Source of the DNA: Caldithrix sp. RBG_13_44_9
Lineage (GTDB): Bacteria; Calditrichota; Calditrichia; RBG-13-44-9
Reading direction: 5' to 3'
Assembly: GCA_001771055.1 (NCBI GenBank)
Contig: MESS01000060.1
Coordinates: 1 to 8,104, forward strand
DNA length: 8,104 nt
Under the pieces are notes generated by a model, which made no database searches, had not been told where the DNA came from, and saw only the letters and a program-made list of their open reading frames with translations. This document shows, one piece after another, positions 6,330 through 8,104 of the stretch (position 1 is its first letter; each line of letters starts with the position of its first letter). Both the position numbers and the translations under genes were made by a program.

Positions 6330-7858
6330 ATATTTCCTCTTCTGCAGTCCACCGCTTATCCATGCAAAATATATGTAGAAGCTTTGGCGCTACCCGGGCT
6401 TTGGATGGAGTCAATTTTTCGGTAGCTGCCGGAGAAATTCATGCCCTGGTGGGTGAAAATGGAGCCGGAAAAAGTACCTTGATGAAAATTCTGGCCGGAG
6501 CCTTACCTCCCGATCAGGGAGAGATATTTTTAGATGGCCGGCCCTTTAAACCGTCTAATCCACTGCAGGCTCGACAGGCAGGTGTGGTGATGATCTATCA
6601 GGAACTTTCGCTGGCACCGCATCTCACAGTGGAAGAAAATATCAACCTGGGAGTTGAACCGCGACACTGGGGGTTTCTGGATAAAAAGCGAATGCGGGAG
6701 TCCGCAGTTAAAGCATTGCAAACACTAGGTCATCCGGAGATCAGACCGGAGCAGATTGTCAAGAATCTGACTTTAGCCGAACAGCAATTGGTGGAAATTG
6801 GCCGGGCTTTAGCTATTGGCTGCCAGGTGTTGGTGCTGGATGAACCCACCAGCAGTTTGAGTTATCAGGATATCCAAAAATTGTTTTCCCTTCTTCGCAT
6901 CCTGAAAGAACAGGGCCAGGCTATTGTTTATATTTCCCATTTTCTAGAAGAAGTAAAGGAAATCTCTGACCTCTGTACGGTTTTACGGGATGGAAAGACG
7001 GTGGGAACTCAAATTACCCATGAACTACTAGTGAATCAGATTATTGAAATGATGGTGGGCAGAAATATCAAACAGTTATATAAAAAATCCCGGCGACAGG
7101 TGAAGGAACCCTTGCTGCAGGTTAAAAATCTTTCCGGCAACCGCAAACCCATTCGAACCGAGTTTAATCTCTACCGGGGGGAAGTACTGGGGATTGCCGG
7201 ATTGGTCGGAGCAGGCCGCACCGAACTCTTGCGCTGTTTGTTCGGATTGGAGCCGGTAAAAACCGGAGAGATAAAACTGGCGGCCTTTACTGGTCCTGCT
7301 TCACCCGCCCAACGCTGGCTGCAGGGAGTCGGAATGCTGAGTGAAGATCGCGGAAATGAAGGCCTGGCCCTGTCACTTAATCTGGCAGATAACTTAACGC
7401 TCACTTCATTACAAAAATTGGGTCCCTGTGGCCTGGTTCTGCCAAGAATACAGAGGAATTTTAGCCAGCAATGGATTGAGAAACTTGATATTCGCTGCCG
7501 GGATGTCTTACAGAAAGCCGGAGAATTATCCGGTGGAAATCAGCAGAAATTAGCCTTAGCCCGCCTGCTCTATCATGAAGTGGATATTTTTTTACTGGAC
7601 GAGCCTACCCGCGGGATTGATGTGGCCAGCAAGGCTCAGATTTATGAACTTATCGATCAATTGGTAAGCCAAGATCTGGAATCCGGCAAATCCGCCAAGG
7701 CGATCCTGATCGTCAGCAGTTATCTGCCTGAACTGTTGGGAATATGTGACCGGATTGCGGTAATGTATCGCGGAGTACTCGGTCCGGCCAGACCTGCTTC
7801 TCAGTTCACCGAACATGAATTAATGATGGAAGCTTTGAATCCGGTGATGCCGACATGA
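6317..7858 (+). CDS. RbsA-like double-domain ATPase of a sugar ABC importer
   Basis: The ATP-hydrolysing subunit of a CUT2 sugar importer, 513 residues with two fused nucleotide-binding domains, the normal length for RbsA/XylG/MglA. Domain 1 has Walker A GENGAGKST (46-54), signature-position LTLAEQQ (151-157), Walker B VLVLDEP (171-177) and switch His208. Domain 2 has a degenerate Walker A GLVGAGRTE (295-303), perfect signature LSGGNQQ (404-410), Walker B FLLDEP (425-430) and Ser468 in place of the switch His. This asymmetric pattern is typical of the family and not decay. The ATG at 6317 overlaps the binding-protein gene by 13 bases and has no obvious ribosome binding site, which suggests translational coupling. 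An ATG at 6362 (MQNICRSFG) is a possible alternative start, also without a clear site. The stop overlaps the permease start as ATGA. The ligand class cannot be read from this subunit. Confidence 0.95.
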   Translation: MVQLNISSSAVHRLSMQNICRSFGATRALDGVNFSVAAGEIHALVGENGAGKSTLMKILAGALPPDQGEIFLDGRPFKPSNPLQARQAGVVMIYQELSLAPHLTVEENINLGVEPRHWGFLDKKRMRESAVKALQTLGHPEIRPEQIVKNLTLAEQQLVEIGRALAIGCQVLVLDEPTSSLSYQDIQKLFSLLRILKEQGQAIVYISHFLEEVKEISDLCTVLRDGKTVGTQITHELLVNQIIEMMVGRNIKQLYKKSRRQVKEPLLQVKNLSGNRKPIRTEFNLYRGEVLGIAGLVGAGRTELLRCLFGLEPVKTGEIKLAAFTGPASPAQRWLQGVGMLSEDRGNEGLALSLNLADNLTLTSLQKLGPCGLVLPRIQRNFSQQWIEKLDIRCRDVLQKAGELSGGNQQKLALARLLYHEVDIFLLDEPTRGIDVASKAQIYELIDQLVSQDLESGKSAKAILIVSSYLPELLGICDRIAVMYRGVLGPARPASQFTEHELMMEALNPVMPT

Positions 7859-8104
7859 AAATTTCAGTAAGTAATTTTACCAATTATTTGAAGGGTAGCT
7901 GGTTCAAATGGTTGAACCGGTTTGGAGTCATCCTGGGCTTATTGCTGGTGTATCTTTTCTTTGCTGCTCTGGCTCCGGAAAGTTTCTCCTCCCTGCGTAA
8001 TCTGGAAACCATTGCCCGCCAGACGGCTATTGTGGGAATTGCCGCCCTGGGAATGACCATGGTGATCATCTCCGCCGGAATTGATCTATCTGTCGGTTCC
8101 ATCA
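7855..8104 (+). CDS. RbsC-like ABC importer permease, 5' part only (cut by window edge)
   Basis: The first 83 codons of the membrane subunit of the same importer; the frame is open to the last base. The ATG at 7855 overlaps the ATPase stop in the four-base ATGA arrangement usual for coupled subunits. Residues 1-22 are a basic, hydrophilic leader (NFTNYLKGSWFKWLNR), followed by a first transmembrane segment, GVILGLLLVYLFFAALAP at about 24-41. Then comes the family stretch FSSLRNLETIARQTAIVGIA and the highly characteristic VIISAGIDLSVGSI ending at the window edge. The last stretch is nearly identical to the first conserved block of RbsC/AraH/XylH permeases (BPD_transp_2). The complete protein should be about 310-340 residues. 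The partial gene is otherwise intact. Confidence 0.93.
   Translation, partial: MKISVSNFTNYLKGSWFKWLNRFGVILGLLLVYLFFAALAPESFSSLRNLETIARQTAIVGIAALGMTMVIISAGIDLSVGSI

Noticed and set aside
6362..7858. Shorter ATPase version starting at the internal ATG (MQNICRSFG)
   Set aside because: It is not excluded, but the upstream ATG gives the 13-base overlap with the binding-protein gene expected for coupled subunits, and neither start has a clear ribosome binding site.
6317..7858. Degenerate second Walker A and missing switch His of the ATPase as signs of decay
   Set aside because: This asymmetry between the two ATPase domains is the normal pattern of RbsA/XylG/MglA proteins.
1..8104. CRISPR arrays, tRNA or rRNA genes, toxin-antitoxin pairs, phage or defence genes
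   Set aside because: No regularly spaced direct repeats, no cloverleaf with the conserved tRNA arms, no rRNA-like sequence and no frames with such domains are visible.

Overview
The window is 8,104 bases of bacterial DNA of moderate GC, with an AT-rich left end. It has one complete set of linked transport and metabolic genes on the right and more loosely spaced single genes on the left. A lipoprotein-anchored binding protein and a twin-arginine (Tat) leader suggest a diderm bacterium. GTCAT-headed palindromic repeats between genes and the codon style would fit an uncultured FCB-type lineage (Bacteroidetes/Ignavibacteria/KSB1-like). That placement is an impression and not a demonstrated assignment.

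Layout. Bases 1-439 hold no convincing gene: they are AT-rich, with a T-tract preceded by a weak hairpin and a possible decayed reading frame on the minus strand. An Old Yellow Enzyme of the YqjM/NamA class follows (440-1501). A 274-base gap then carries a palindromic repeat nested inside a longer inverted repeat. Next is a half-length YraQ/ArsP-type membrane permease (1776-2300). It converges on a minus-strand gene for a small secreted coiled-coil protein (2607-3182). Between the two lie a second palindromic repeat and a strong two-tier terminator.

From 3400 to the right edge all genes run on the plus strand and look like one operon: a Tat-exported aldo/keto reductase, a stand-alone homocysteine S-methyltransferase domain protein, and a ribose-type (CUT2) ABC importer. 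The importer consists of a lipoprotein substrate-binding protein, a double-ATPase subunit and the beginning of the permease. The last three are tightly packed: a 13-base overlap between binding protein and ATPase, and a 4-base ATGA overlap between ATPase and permease. The permease is cut off by the window edge.

Reading of the system. The importer would capture a small polar, sugar-like solute. Two contact positions in the binding protein differ from the ribose receptor, so the ligand is probably not ribose. Linkage to a methyltransferase and an exported reductase raises the possibility of uptake and processing of an unusual, perhaps methylated, sugar-like compound. That is inference only. The most interesting observations are this gene combination and the nested inverted-repeat element after the first gene.
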